Shown in pieces: positions 9,105 to 17,907 of a stretch of DNA of 64,000 nt. This DNA comes from Brachyspira suanatina (GTDB lineage Bacteria > Spirochaetota > Brachyspiria > Brachyspirales > Brachyspiraceae). The position numbers and the translations under genes were made by a program. Numbering within the stretch: position 1 is the first letter of the stretch; the number at the start of each line of letters is the position of its first letter. The notes below the pieces were generated by a model, which had not been told where the DNA came from, ran no database searches, and saw nothing but the letters and a program-made list of their open reading frames with translations. Location of the stretch: positions 186,001 to 250,000 of the forward strand of contig NZ_CVLB01000001.1 of NCBI RefSeq assembly GCF_001049755.1. Reading direction: 5' to 3'.

Positions 9105-10427
9105 ATGATAGAATATAAATCATATATTGCAACACAAAATAGAGATTACTTTTTATCTCATAATATGGAATATATTACTTTAAAAAACTCCTCTGTAAAA
9201 AAGATTTTAAAAAATACAAAAAAACATGATAGTTTAATAAATATATTTCTATATGATAATGACAAGAATAAATTATATGGGTATTATGAAGTAGATTTTA
9301 ATAATAGAAAACAAATAGATGATAATTATACTAATATAAATATAAGTGATAACTATAAAAGAAGAAGAGGAATATATTATAAATTGGAAGAAAAATATTC
9401 AGATTTTTCAATATACGAAGTAGATTCAAAAACATTTTTAAAATTAAAAGATAGATTAATACTTTTGAATGATAATATATCGCAAACATTTTTTTCTTGT
9501 TCTATAGATAATAATATTTTTAAATACCAAGCTATAGAGACATATCCTTCACTTTATGTAGCAGAGTATGAAAAGCATTTTGATAATAAGGCTTATGAGA
9601 GTATATATAAAGAATATATTCGTTTATCAAAATACTCGAATAGTGAAAATAATAATATAGATAGATATATAGAGCTTGGAAGCTATTTAATGAATATGCT
9701 TATTCCGGAAAAAGATTTCAGAGAACATTTGCTTGACGGATTTAGAATAGTTTATCTTCATCTTGATGATAATACATATACTATTCCTTGGGATATACTT
9801 TCTTTTGATGGAAAATTTTTATCCGAAAATATAATTTTTTCATATAGCAATGCATCTAATGTTTTGCCCAATAAAAAAACTGATAATAAAAAATTAAAAA
9901 TGGCCGTTATTTCAATACCAAATGATGATATTGTATACGATAAACAAGAGATTGATTATATTTTATCATTACAGAATAACATAAAAAATATAGAAATAGA
10001 TTTATATAAAAAAGAGCATAATTATTTTGAGTTTGTTAAAATATTAGAAAGTTATGATATAGTACATATTATAACTCATGGATATAAAGACGGAATAAAA
10101 TTGAGCGAGGATTATATACTAAATTCAGTAACAGCATTACAAAACCCGCCTTCGCTTATTTTTATTAATGCATGCAATATGGAAGAAGCTGATAATAAAC
10201 TTACAAAATCACTTCTTTCTTCAGGGGTAAGTACTGTTATTTCTGGTATTGGTTCTTTGGCTGATGGTATGTATTTAGATTTTATTTATAGTTTTTATAG
10301 TAATTTGCTTCATAAGCATGCCAGAATCAATACTGCACAGGCATATTATTTTGCTTATGTTGAAGTTAAAGAGTTTTATAAAGGGTTTATACGATATAGA
10401 TTTAATGGAGTTCCTGTATATGTTTAA
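9105..10427 (+). CDS. CHAT-domain (caspase-like) protease
   Basis: 440 residues from ATG 9105 (a TTG one codon earlier is also possible). The C-terminal ~200 residues form a CHAT domain: IPWDILSF entry segment, catalytic His325 in IITHG, catalytic Cys357 in FINACN, and the following GVSTVISG strand. The N-terminal ~200 residues match no family I know and carry no signal peptide or TPRs. CHAT proteases are clan CD cysteine peptidases, used in gram-negative cell-death and defence circuits. The 3' end overlaps the amidase start by 8 nt (ATGTTTAA), so the two are translationally coupled. Confidence 0.85.
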   Translation: MIEYKSYIATQNRDYFLSHNMEYITLKNSSVKKILKNTKKHDSLINIFLYDNDKNKLYGYYEVDFNNRKQIDDNYTNINISDNYKRRRGIYYKLEEKYSDFSIYEVDSKTFLKLKDRLILLNDNISQTFFSCSIDNNIFKYQAIETYPSLYVAEYEKHFDNKAYESIYKEYIRLSKYSNSENNNIDRYIELGSYLMNMLIPEKDFREHLLDGFRIVYLHLDDNTYTIPWDILSFDGKFLSENIIFSYSNASNVLPNKKTDNKKLKMAVISIPNDDIVYDKQEIDYILSLQNNIKNIEIDLYKKEHNYFEFVKILESYDIVHIITHGYKDGIKLSEDYILNSVTALQNPPSLIFINACNMEEADNKLTKSLLSSGVSTVISGIGSLADGMYLDFIYSFYSNLLHKHARINTAQAYYFAYVEVKEFYKGFIRYRFNGVPVYV

Positions 10428-11451
10428 ATTGATTAGATTTATTTATTTATTAATAATAATATTAGTAATTACATCATGCAATAATGATGAGAATATAACC
10501 CCTATAAGAACTAGGAAAATAGCTCCTAAAGTTTCAAGTGCTTTTAAATCTCCTGCATATAATTTGAGAATAAAATATATTATACTTCATTATACTGCTT
10601 TAAATGATGATTTATCTTTTAAAGTATTAACTGATCCAGGAGTATCTGCTCATTATCTTATTACTACAAGAGAAGATGAACCTATATATAAACTTGTTGA
10701 TGATAATGACAGAGCTTGGCATGCAGGTATTACTATGTTTGATAATAGACATAGTATGAATGATACTTCTATTGGTATAGAAATAGTAAATTTAGGATTT
10801 TTACAAAAAGTTACAAATACTTATGAAGATTTAAGAAGAATGACAAAAAAACAAAGAGAGGAGTTATTTTTTATTCCTTATGATGAATATATAGAATTTG
10901 AGGACAGTCAAATAGAGAAGGTAGCATATTTGCTTAAAGAGTTAATAGAAAAGTATGGTATAAAACCTTATAATATATTAGGGCATTCGGATATAGCTCC
11001 TTATAGAAAAAAAGATCCAGGACCTAAATTCCCATGGAAAAGACTTTATGATGAATATCATTTAGGCATGTGGTATGATGAATATGATTACAGCAATTTT
11101 TTAAATGACAATGAATATAGAAAAGCAAAGGTAATGGATATAAAAGAAGAGTTTATAAAATACGGATATACAAGCATGCCTACAAATAATGTGTGGGATT
11201 TTGATTCAAGAAAGGTGCTTTATGCTTTTCAATGTCATTTCAGACCTGAAAAAATAGATGGAAATATTGATAATGAAACTTATGCTGTTATTAGGGCTTT
11301 AAATCTTAAAGTAAAAAAGATTAATGAAATGGAAGAGCGTTCTAAAGCTAATAACTTCCTTACTAATACATTCTTTACTAATATATTTATAAGCAATAAT
11401 ATAATAAGCACAAATTGGAGCTACAATACAAATACTTCATTAAGGAAATAG
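10420..11451 (+). CDS. N-acetylmuramoyl-L-alanine amidase lipoprotein (AmiD-like)
   Basis: 343 residues. The chosen start at 10420 has GGAG 9 nt upstream and gives a lipoprotein signal with lipobox ITSC (Cys18). The longer frame from 10318 lies inside the CHAT gene and would bury the signal. The Amidase_2 domain spans ~40-215: zinc ligands in LHYTA, GHSD and the Asp of DPGP, plus the AWHAG and SIGIEIVN motifs. A peptidoglycan-binding-like helical domain follows (~235-305). Predicted to cleave the MurNAc-L-Ala bond at the outer membrane in murein recycling. Confidence 0.9.
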   Translation: MFKLIRFIYLLIIILVITSCNNDENITPIRTRKIAPKVSSAFKSPAYNLRIKYIILHYTALNDDLSFKVLTDPGVSAHYLITTREDEPIYKLVDDNDRAWHAGITMFDNRHSMNDTSIGIEIVNLGFLQKVTNTYEDLRRMTKKQREELFFIPYDEYIEFEDSQIEKVAYLLKELIEKYGIKPYNILGHSDIAPYRKKDPGPKFPWKRLYDEYHLGMWYDEYDYSNFLNDNEYRKAKVMDIKEEFIKYGYTSMPTNNVWDFDSRKVLYAFQCHFRPEKIDGNIDNETYAVIRALNLKVKKINEMEERSKANNFLTNTFFTNIFISNNIISTNWSYNTNTSLRK

Positions 11452-11461
11452 GATTTTATAT

Positions 11462-12142
11462 ATGCTTACTGTTTACATTGCTGCAAGAGATATAGGTAAT
11501 TATAAAGATAATACTGAAAGATTAAAAGAGGTTTTAATTGAAAGCGATATTGTCTTAGTTGAAAGTTTTAGAGAGGCTACTACACTTTTTAAAGCACTTA
11601 ATATAAGTAAAGATAAAGAATGCTTGATAGAGTTTAGCGAACATACAAAAAAATCCAAAGATATTGATGAAATAATTACAAAGATTATAAACTGCCAAAC
11701 TGTTACTCTTATAAGTGATTGCGGCACTCCAATATTAGAGGATCCTGGAAGATTATTACTTGAATATTGTTATGCTCATAATATAAAGGTTCGTCCTATA
11801 GCAGGTGTAAGCAGTGTTACGGCAGCTATTATGTGCCTGCCTTTTAACTTCAAAGAATTTTATTATGCTGGGCTTTTGCCGCGTGATGACAGAGAACGCG
11901 AAAAAAAATTATCATATTTAAAAAGATTAAATGTTCCTGTTATTATATTAGATACTCCTTATAGATTAGGAAAAGTACTTAATGCCATCAAAAAAGTATA
12001 TTCAAAAGATAAAGAAATAGCTTTATGTTTGGATATTACAACTGAAAGCGAAGAAATCATTATAGATAGAGTATCAGATATATTGGCTAAATATCAGGAA
12101 AGCAAAAAAAGAGAATTTGTAATTGTTATAAGCTCATTATAA
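11462..12142 (+). CDS. rsmI: Short RsmI-like SAM methyltransferase
   Basis: 226 residues of the tetrapyrrole-methylase fold. SDCGTPILEDPG corresponds to the RsmI motif SDAGTPxxxDPG, and AGVSSVTAAI matches the PGxSAxxxA motif. RsmI 2'-O-methylates C1402 of 16S rRNA. This protein is about 50 residues shorter than typical RsmI, lacks the C-terminal helical domain, and does not start with the usual substrate-side segment. It is either a compact RsmI or a related methylase. AGGA precedes the ATG, 10 nt after the amidase gene. Confidence 0.75.
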   Translation: MLTVYIAARDIGNYKDNTERLKEVLIESDIVLVESFREATTLFKALNISKDKECLIEFSEHTKKSKDIDEIITKIINCQTVTLISDCGTPILEDPGRLLLEYCYAHNIKVRPIAGVSSVTAAIMCLPFNFKEFYYAGLLPRDDREREKKLSYLKRLNVPVIILDTPYRLGKVLNAIKKVYSKDKEIALCLDITTESEEIIIDRVSDILAKYQESKKREFVIVISSL

Positions 12143-12149
12143 TTTTTAA

Positions 12150-12363
12150 TCGCACGCTGAGTGATGCTAAAAATATAAAATTGATTATCAATTCAAACTA
12201 AATTTCTTATCAAGATGCATTCACCGTGCGTTTAGAAAATTTTTAAATTTAATTAACGCTTGGGCGGGTATTCCTTTTTCTAATTAAAGCTTTTGATATA
12301 AATAAAATTTTAAAGTCTTAATAGGTTAATAAACCTAAAGGGCGGGGTATGTAAATAAAGCAA
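12150..12363. repeat. Dispersed imperfect-palindrome repeat, copy 1 (right part only)
   Basis: It shares with the copy at 13341-13682 the core CGCACG...CGTGCG pair (12151-12156, 12235-12240), the intervening AAAATATAAAATTGATTAT and TATCAAGATGCATT segments, then a GGGCGGGT block and a terminal GGGCGGGG block. The expected left arm is absent because rsmI coding sequence lies there. It fills the 250-nt gap between rsmI and mrr. Confidence 0.75.
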
Positions 12364-12392
12364 AAAATTTTAGATTATATTATTATTTAATA

Positions 12393-13280
12393 CTATATTA
12401 TAACATCATAAATATTTCTTGTTTCAAGTACTTTCACACCCACTTCATATTCACGCATATATTTAGCAAGCCTGTATCCGTTAATCAGAATTATTTTTAT
12501 ATCTTTTAATTCCTCTACAACTTTTTTAGCCTGCGGAGTGTAATCTGAAGTTGTTATAAAAATTCCTCTGTTTATGCCATTAACATTTTTAAGCCCATGT
12601 GCAAATTTAGTTATTTCGGTATCATTAACTTTATTATTTTCTTTATAGCATTTGCATTGTATTCCTACCATATCAAAACCGAATTTATCCATAGTAAGAG
12701 TGCCGTCAATTCCTCTGTCTCCGCTTCCACCTGTTCTATACTTTTTACCATAACCCATTTTCTCAAGCAGCTCTAAACATATATTTTCAAATTTAGTACC
12801 TTTATCAACATTGTTATCACCCATAGACTGCAAACGATCAAGTATATCTTTCTCTACACTCTCATAATATTCTTCAATGCTCTTTTCTATTTCATTTCTA
12901 TTTTCATCTTCTATTTCCTCTATGTCATCATCATCTGAATTATTTTTGCTGTTTTCTAAATATGGAGTTTTTTCTTTTAATGTTTTGAAATCAAAGTTAG
13001 GATTTTCCTCATAGAATTTTTTACCGAAGTCAGTTATTTGATATACTCCTCTTTCTATGTTTTCTATTAATTGAGCTTTTTTAAGATAAGTTAATGACCA
13101 ATCAACTCTATCACTAAATTTAGAATATTTATTTTCTTTTACTAGTTTTAAATCTTCTTCAGAAGGTTTTGTATATTCTTTTATTTTTTCATATATTTTA
13201 TTTTTATGTACAGCTTCTTTTATATCATATAAATATTTTAGTACATACTTGTCATAATCTCTGTATTTCAAAAGTGCCAT
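12393..13280 (-). CDS. mrr: Mrr-family type IV restriction endonuclease
   Basis: 295 residues. The N-terminal ~100 residues are an Mrr_N winged-helix domain for DNA binding. An acidic linker (about 108-150) leads to the catalytic domain, with GTKFENICLELLEKMGY, the metal-binding Asp in GDRGIDG, and the QCKCY (Q-x-K) motif of the PD-(D/E)xK fold. It is expected to cut modified DNA and act without a cognate methylase; none is nearby. The gene is flanked on both sides by copies of the dispersed palindromic repeat, which suggests movement as a cassette. Confidence 0.9.
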   Translation of the reverse strand: MALLKYRDYDKYVLKYLYDIKEAVHKNKIYEKIKEYTKPSEEDLKLVKENKYSKFSDRVDWSLTYLKKAQLIENIERGVYQITDFGKKFYEENPNFDFKTLKEKTPYLENSKNNSDDDDIEEIEDENRNEIEKSIEEYYESVEKDILDRLQSMGDNNVDKGTKFENICLELLEKMGYGKKYRTGGSGDRGIDGTLTMDKFGFDMVGIQCKCYKENNKVNDTEITKFAHGLKNVNGINRGIFITTSDYTPQAKKVVEELKDIKIILINGYRLAKYMREYEVGVKVLETRNIYDVII

Positions 13281-13306
13281 TTATAAAACTCCTAAGCTAT
13301 ATATAA

Positions 13307-13335
13307 ATCATACTTTAATAATCTATTTTTTACAA
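13307..13335 (-). promoter_or_regulatory. Promoter of mrr
   Basis: TTGTAA, 17 nt, TATGAT on the minus strand, followed by a TAGGAG ribosome site. Confidence 0.55.
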
Positions 13336-13340
13336 TGTTT

Positions 13341-13682
13341 TTTATTTTATTCTGAAATCCCTCCCTTTATTCTATATTGTTTAAATAAATAATTGCACTT
13401 TTATTTTCTTTATTGCCTCATTATAAATTTTACCCCCCCAAGTTTTATTTAAATTTGTTATGTTTTCACCGCACGTTAAGTGATACTAAAAATATAAAAT
13501 TGATTATTAATTCAAATTAAATTTATTATCAAGATGCATTTACCGTGCGTTGAGAAATTTTAAAATTTAATTAAAGTTTGGGTGGGCATGCTTTTTCTAA
13601 TTTAAGCTTTTTATATAAATAAAATTTTTTAATTGAAATTAAAACTATAAATTTAAAAGGGTGGGGATTCAAAATAAAACAA
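13341..13682. repeat. Dispersed imperfect-palindrome repeat, copy 2 (full, ~342 bp)
   Basis: The outer arms are inverted relatives: TTTTATTCTGAAATCCCTCCC near 13345 against GGGTGGGGATTCAAAATAAAA ending near 13680. Next inward come CCCCCCCA (13433-13440) and TTTGGGTGGGCA (13577-13588), then the CGCACG/CGTGCG pair (13470-13475, 13544-13549) around a central AT-rich loop. The element could fold into one long hairpin. No open reading frame spans it. It resembles a MITE or foldback element; mobility is inferred. Confidence 0.75.
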
Positions 13683-13813
13683 AAAAGTAAAATTATTATA
13701 TTTTTAGATAAATTAAAAAATTGTATCAACTTTTTGGATTCGCCAAAGTTGCAAAAAGACAAATGTTATAATAATAAAAAAAATTAAAATATTTTTATAT
13801 ATAATTAAAATAG

Positions 13814-14361
13814 ACTTGTTTCAAAAGTACTTGGCAAAATTAGTTGTATAATTTTTAACAAAATTTTAGTTATAAAATAATGTTTAACATATTGTATAAT
13901 GAATTGTTTTAGTATATACCTAAACAACTACATTTTGTCAATTTTAGTTTTTTTAATTTTATTGTTTGTGGGGACTAGCCCCCAAACCCTCACTTCTTTT
14001 GTTGCCACAAAGAAGCAGCCACAGCCCGCCTTCGGCGAAAGGCTATATTTGAACTTAAATGTAATAAATTATTTTACATGTAAGACAATTTTAGTATGAT
14101 TTAGTACTAATTTTATACTTGCTTTTTTGCAACTTTTTGCGGCGGGAAAAGTTGAATAAAAAAATGACAAACTTAAAAATTTTCAGTATATATAAAAATG
14201 CAGTTCTTTTGGTTCTCGCTGAAGGCGGGCTTCGCCTTATATCAATAAAAGAACTGGAGTTTTGCAAAGCACACAGCGTGGTGGGCAAAGCCCTAACTAT
14301 AAATTTAAAACATAAAAAAATTAAATAGTGGAATATCTATTAATTTAGTTTTGAAACAAGT
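13814..14361. repeat. GC-rich repeat island bounded by a 13-bp inverted repeat
   Basis: A 13-bp perfect inverted repeat (ACTTGTTTCAAAA at 13814, its complement at 14349-14361) encloses about 520 bp with two unusually GC-rich patches. One patch is at 13967-14045 and contains a CGCC/GGCG hairpin. The other is at 14215-14295 and contains AAGGCG/CGCCTT. Short frames across it (such as 13899-14099) look incidental. I believe similar patches recur in Brachyspira intergenic DNA, but this is from memory and unchecked. Confidence 0.5.
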
Positions 14362-14546
14362 TTAATATAAATTTTATAAAAACTAATAAGTGCTTTCGCT
14401 TTGCATGCTGACGAAGTCCACCTGCGGTGTAGGCAGCAACCGAGAAAAATTGAGATAAAAATTATTTATGTAAAATAATATAGTTTTGAAATTGAAAAAT
14501 ATATAAAAGAATGTAGAATCATAAAAAACATTAAGGAAACATAATA
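14362..14546. other. Intergenic: second GC-rich patch plus promoter region
   Basis: A further short GC-rich patch at 14390-14445 sits between the inverted-repeat island and the LRR gene. A weak TTGAAA-16-TAGAAT promoter (14492-14519) follows, then AAGGA before the ATG at 14547. Confidence 0.4.
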
Positions 14547-16055
14547 ATGAAATACAATCCTCAGACAAAAGAAGAATTAAAAGAATTAGTAGAAGATAAT
14601 AATGTTTACTTGTTTGATATTGATACAAGTTTAATTACTGATATGAGTGTATTATTCAAAGAATCAACAAGAAACAAATTTGATGGTATAGAAAATTGGG
14701 ACACTTCTAATGTTATAGATATGCATGATATGTTTTTTAATTGCAGAACATTCAATAGCGATATATCAAAATGGAATGTATCTAAGGTTGAGAATATGGC
14801 TTGTATGTTTTTCGGTGCTGAAGAATTTAATCAGTATATAGGTGATTGGGATGTTTATAGAGTTAAAGATATGAACAGTATATTTTTTGATTGCAAAAAG
14901 TTTAATCAAAATTTAAATAGCTGGAACACATCTAATGTTGAAAATATGAGCTTTATGTTTTATGGGGCATCATCTTTCAATCAGCCTTTGAATAATTGGA
15001 ATGTAAGTAATGTTAAAAATATGTACGGAATGTTTAGCGGATGCAAAAAATTTAATCAGGATTTAAATAGTTGGAATGTATCTAATGCTGAGAATATGAG
15101 CTGCATGTTTTTTGAGGCAGAAAATTTTGATCAATCTATTAGTAATTGGAATGTAGTTAATGTTACTAAAATGTATAGCATGTTTGAGAGATGTAAGAAT
15201 TTTAATCAGAGTTTGAATGATTGGAATGTTTCTAATGTTACGGATATGAACAGCATGTTTAAATGTGCTGAAAATTTTAATCAGCCTTTAAATAATTGGG
15301 ACACTTCTAAAGTTGAAAATATGCGTTCTATGTTTGAAGAGGCATATAGATTTAATTCTGATATAAATAATTGGAATACAAGTAATGTAAAAGATATGAG
15401 TAATATGTTTTGCAAATGTAAAAGTTTCAATAAGCCATTATACAAATGGGATACTTCAAATGTAGTAAATATGAAATGTATGTTTTTTGAAGCGGAAAAT
15501 TTTAATCAAGATATTAATAATTGGAATGTAAGTAAAACAGAAAATATGCTTGGTATGTTTGAGAATGCGTATAGCTTTAATCAGCCTTTAAATAATTGGG
15601 ATATATCTAATGTTTTTTATATGAACCGTATGTTTTTTAATTGTAAGAAATTTAATCAAGATTTAAATACTTGGAATGTTTCTAATGTTAAAAATATGAA
15701 AAGTATTTTTTCCGGATGTGAAAGTTTTAATAAATCAATAGGTGAGTGGAAAATTAATAAAACTTGTGTTATTGATGATATTTTTGAGAATGCAGTTTCT
15801 TTAAAAAATGTTAAATCAATACTCAATATTTATTTTCTTGCCAGAGGAAATCATAGGAAACAACTTTTAAAGATGTTTGAAAATTGCGATTTAAAAGAAG
15901 TGTATATAGAAGTTATAAAATATAATAATGCTGGTATAAAAGATTTTATTAAAAAGCTTGAAAATACATGTTACGATGAATTAAAAGAGTTGATTGATCA
16001 AAAAGAAAATATTATAAAAGAATATAAACAAAAATCTAAAAACAAAAAAATATGA
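14547..16055 (+). CDS. BspA/DUF285-type repeat protein, 15 units
   Basis: 502 residues. Residues 48-422 are 15 consecutive 25-residue units of the pattern (L/I)xxWN(V/T)SNVxxMxxMFxxAxxFNQ, the DUF285 or BspA-like leucine-rich repeat. A ~47-residue N-terminal cap and a basic helical C-terminal tail (ending KSKNKK) flank them. Most BspA proteins are exported surface proteins; this one has no signal peptide, lipobox or membrane segment, so it is predicted cytosolic or exported by another route. Such repeats mediate protein binding. The 75-bp DNA period makes it prone to copy-number change. Confidence 0.9.
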   Translation: MKYNPQTKEELKELVEDNNVYLFDIDTSLITDMSVLFKESTRNKFDGIENWDTSNVIDMHDMFFNCRTFNSDISKWNVSKVENMACMFFGAEEFNQYIGDWDVYRVKDMNSIFFDCKKFNQNLNSWNTSNVENMSFMFYGASSFNQPLNNWNVSNVKNMYGMFSGCKKFNQDLNSWNVSNAENMSCMFFEAENFDQSISNWNVVNVTKMYSMFERCKNFNQSLNDWNVSNVTDMNSMFKCAENFNQPLNNWDTSKVENMRSMFEEAYRFNSDINNWNTSNVKDMSNMFCKCKSFNKPLYKWDTSNVVNMKCMFFEAENFNQDINNWNVSKTENMLGMFENAYSFNQPLNNWDISNVFYMNRMFFNCKKFNQDLNTWNVSNVKNMKSIFSGCESFNKSIGEWKINKTCVIDDIFENAVSLKNVKSILNIYFLARGNHRKQLLKMFENCDLKEVYIEVIKYNNAGIKDFIKKLENTCYDELKELIDQKENIIKEYKQKSKNKKI

Positions 16056-16212
16056 AACATAAAATAAAAAGAATAATTAATTTGGTATAAAACGAAGTAT
16101 TTATTAAAAAATAGTAAAAGAATAGATTTTGCCTGTATAGAAACTTTATATATTTCAAATATAAATTTTATGTTAGGAGCATTTTTGAAAGTACAAAAAT
16201 AAATTTTTAATT

Positions 16213-16953
16213 TTATTCTTGTTTTAATTTAATTATATCAGTTTCATTTTCTTCTTTGTATTCGTTCTCTTCATTTGAGTCATTTATTATTACAAACTGG
16301 CACTTTCTATCTTTATCGCTATATTCAGAAGAATGAGTAGAACCATATCCTATATATCTAAGTCTTTCCTTATCTATACCTTTATATATTAATCTATCAA
16401 ATATTGCTTTAGCTCTGTTTTCAGATAAAAGTATATTGTAATTAAAATCTCCGATGCTGTCGCTATGTCCTTCAATTATTAGATTAATATCTTGATTATT
16501 GTTTAAATACTGACAAATTTCATTTATACCTTCATCATATTCATTTTTCAATTCATAAGAATCAAAATCAAAAGATATTATATTAGCAGTAATAAGAATT
16601 TCATTATCATCTTGCTGTATAACTTCAGTTTGTTTTATAATTTGAGGTTTTTCTTCTTCTAATGCATCATTATTTGTAAGTTCTTCTTTTTTTGTTTCCT
16701 CTTTTACTTCTTCAATTATTTGTGCCTGAGTATTTGTATATTCTTCTTTTTCTATTATAGAATCTGCTACAGTTGTAATATCATCTTCCTGCGTATATGT
16801 TTTTGAGGCTGTTTTTGTAGCCTGACTATTATCATTATAAAGCACGGCATGAAGCTGCTTGCTGAAAGCTAATACTACAACATGTTTATCATTAGTAGAA
16901 CATGAAATTACCAAAATTGATATAAAGATTAAAGTTAAAATTTTGTTTATCAT
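16213..16953 (-). CDS. OmpA-family lipoprotein (peptidoglycan-associated)
   Basis: 246 residues. A lipoprotein signal with lipobox VISC (Cys18) is followed by a Glu/Thr-rich tether (about 55-120). The C-terminal OmpA domain (~125-225) has FDFDSYELK, the EGHSDSIGDFNYNILLSENRAKAI peptidoglycan-binding core, and RLRYIGYGS. It probably links the outer membrane to murein, like Pal. An acidic Glu-rich tail ends the protein. It is the last gene of the seven-gene outer-membrane operon starting at 20788. Confidence 0.9.
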   Translation of the reverse strand: MINKILTLIFISILVISCSTNDKHVVVLAFSKQLHAVLYNDNSQATKTASKTYTQEDDITTVADSIIEKEEYTNTQAQIIEEVKEETKKEELTNNDALEEEKPQIIKQTEVIQQDDNEILITANIISFDFDSYELKNEYDEGINEICQYLNNNQDINLIIEGHSDSIGDFNYNILLSENRAKAIFDRLIYKGIDKERLRYIGYGSTHSSEYSDKDRKCQFVIINDSNEENEYKEENETDIIKLKQE

Positions 16954-16975
16954 AATAACCTTCTTAAATATAATA

Positions 16976-17617
16976 TTATCTTATGGTAAACCTAGCTCCT
17001 AGAAGTACCTCATGAGCATCATGGAAACCAAACCCTAATAGGTATCTGTATCCCAAATCTACAGCAAACCAATCAAGTATATTATACGCTAAACCTGCAT
17101 TAATTCCAAATGCAAAAGAACTTCTAGTAATAAGAGCTTTTCCTATAGTATCGGTATAGTTATGATACATTTGATATAATCTGTTTCCAAAAGATAGCCC
17201 AAAATATATACTCATATTAGGAACTCTATTATAAAGAGCTCTTGTACTAAGAGTATCTAATTCATTGTTTTTTACAAAAAATATATTTATATCATAATAT
17301 ATGCTTGCCATAATACTTTGCATCCAAGTTTCTTGTTTATCAATTACGCCTTGGAACATATATTCAATATCAATTCTTAAAGGCACCAATCTAGTTTTTC
17401 TGAATAAATCATATCCTACAGCAAAACCGCCGCCTATATAATTATTTTTTTCAAGAAAAGGAAGCTTTCCTAATTCCAATTTATTGGTTTTATTAAGAGC
17501 CTCATGTTTGAAATTAATTTTAGGGGCTATATAAACACCTGAGAAAATTGCTGCTGAGAGATTTTTATTTGAAAAGGCAACAATAAAAAATAATAATACA
17601 ATCACTAATCGTTTCAT
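16976..17617 (-). CDS. Outer-membrane beta-barrel protein
   Basis: 213 residues. A signal peptide ends near residue 22 (SNKNLSAA). The rest alternates polar and aromatic/hydrophobic residues in strand-like stretches (GGGFAVGYDLF, LRIDIEYMFQG, AFGINAGLAYNI) and ends in RFTIR, consistent with a small 8-strand barrel. It is clearly related to the 18573 product: both have APK, an xPLRxxxEYxF strand, ASxYYDxxxxxxK, and an FGYR-type last strand. It is a paralogue within the same operon, 12 nt from the upstream lipoprotein gene. Confidence 0.75.
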   Translation of the reverse strand: MKRLVIVLLFFIVAFSNKNLSAAIFSGVYIAPKINFKHEALNKTNKLELGKLPFLEKNNYIGGGFAVGYDLFRKTRLVPLRIDIEYMFQGVIDKQETWMQSIMASIYYDINIFFVKNNELDTLSTRALYNRVPNMSIYFGLSFGNRLYQMYHNYTDTIGKALITRSSFAFGINAGLAYNILDWFAVDLGYRYLLGFGFHDAHEVLLGARFTIR

Positions 17618-17629
17618 ATAACAACCCTT

Positions 17630-17902
17630 TTATTTTAAATAAACAAAATTTTTTCTAAATAAATTATTAGTATTAAAAATACCATTATTGAATAAACTAT
17701 TATTTAAATAATTATTCATACCTAAATAACTGTTATTTAAATTAGAATAACTATTAAAATTATATCTGCCTTTCTCTCCTGAATGAGTTTGAGGAGGATA
17801 TGCAGGCATCTGAACATTTTGTACAGGCATTATAATCATAGTTCCTGTTCGACATGAAGCAAGTGCAATTGATAGTAATAATAATAAAGCTATTTTTTTC
17901 AT
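17630..17902 (-). CDS. Small Asn/Tyr-rich lipoprotein
   Basis: 90 residues from the ATG at 17902, which is preceded by AGGA at a 10-nt spacing; an ATG at 17911 overlaps the previous stop and sits too close to that ribosome site. Lipobox LASC places the lipidated Cys at residue 17. The mature part is Asn/Tyr/Ser-rich (repeated NNYLNNS-like strings) with no known domain. It sits between two related barrel genes and is probably an outer-membrane accessory protein of the operon. Confidence 0.65.
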   Translation of the reverse strand: MKKIALLLLLSIALASCRTGTMIIMPVQNVQMPAYPPQTHSGEKGRYNFNSYSNLNNSYLGMNNYLNNSLFNNGIFNTNNLFRKNFVYLK

Positions 17903-17907
17903 AATTA

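Noticed and set aside
10318-10419. Long start (10318) for the amidase
   Set aside because: It overlaps the CHAT gene by 110 nt and would place the lipoprotein signal about 35 residues inside; ATG 10420 has GGAG and a correct signal.
13899-14328. Short frames at 13899-14099 and 14119-14328 as genes
   Set aside because: They lie in a repeat island, have no ribosome sites, and their composition follows the GC-rich patches rather than codon use.
14690-15740. 75-bp periodic DNA as a CRISPR or satellite array
   Set aside because: The periodicity is explained by 25-residue protein repeats in one long open frame with a ribosome site.
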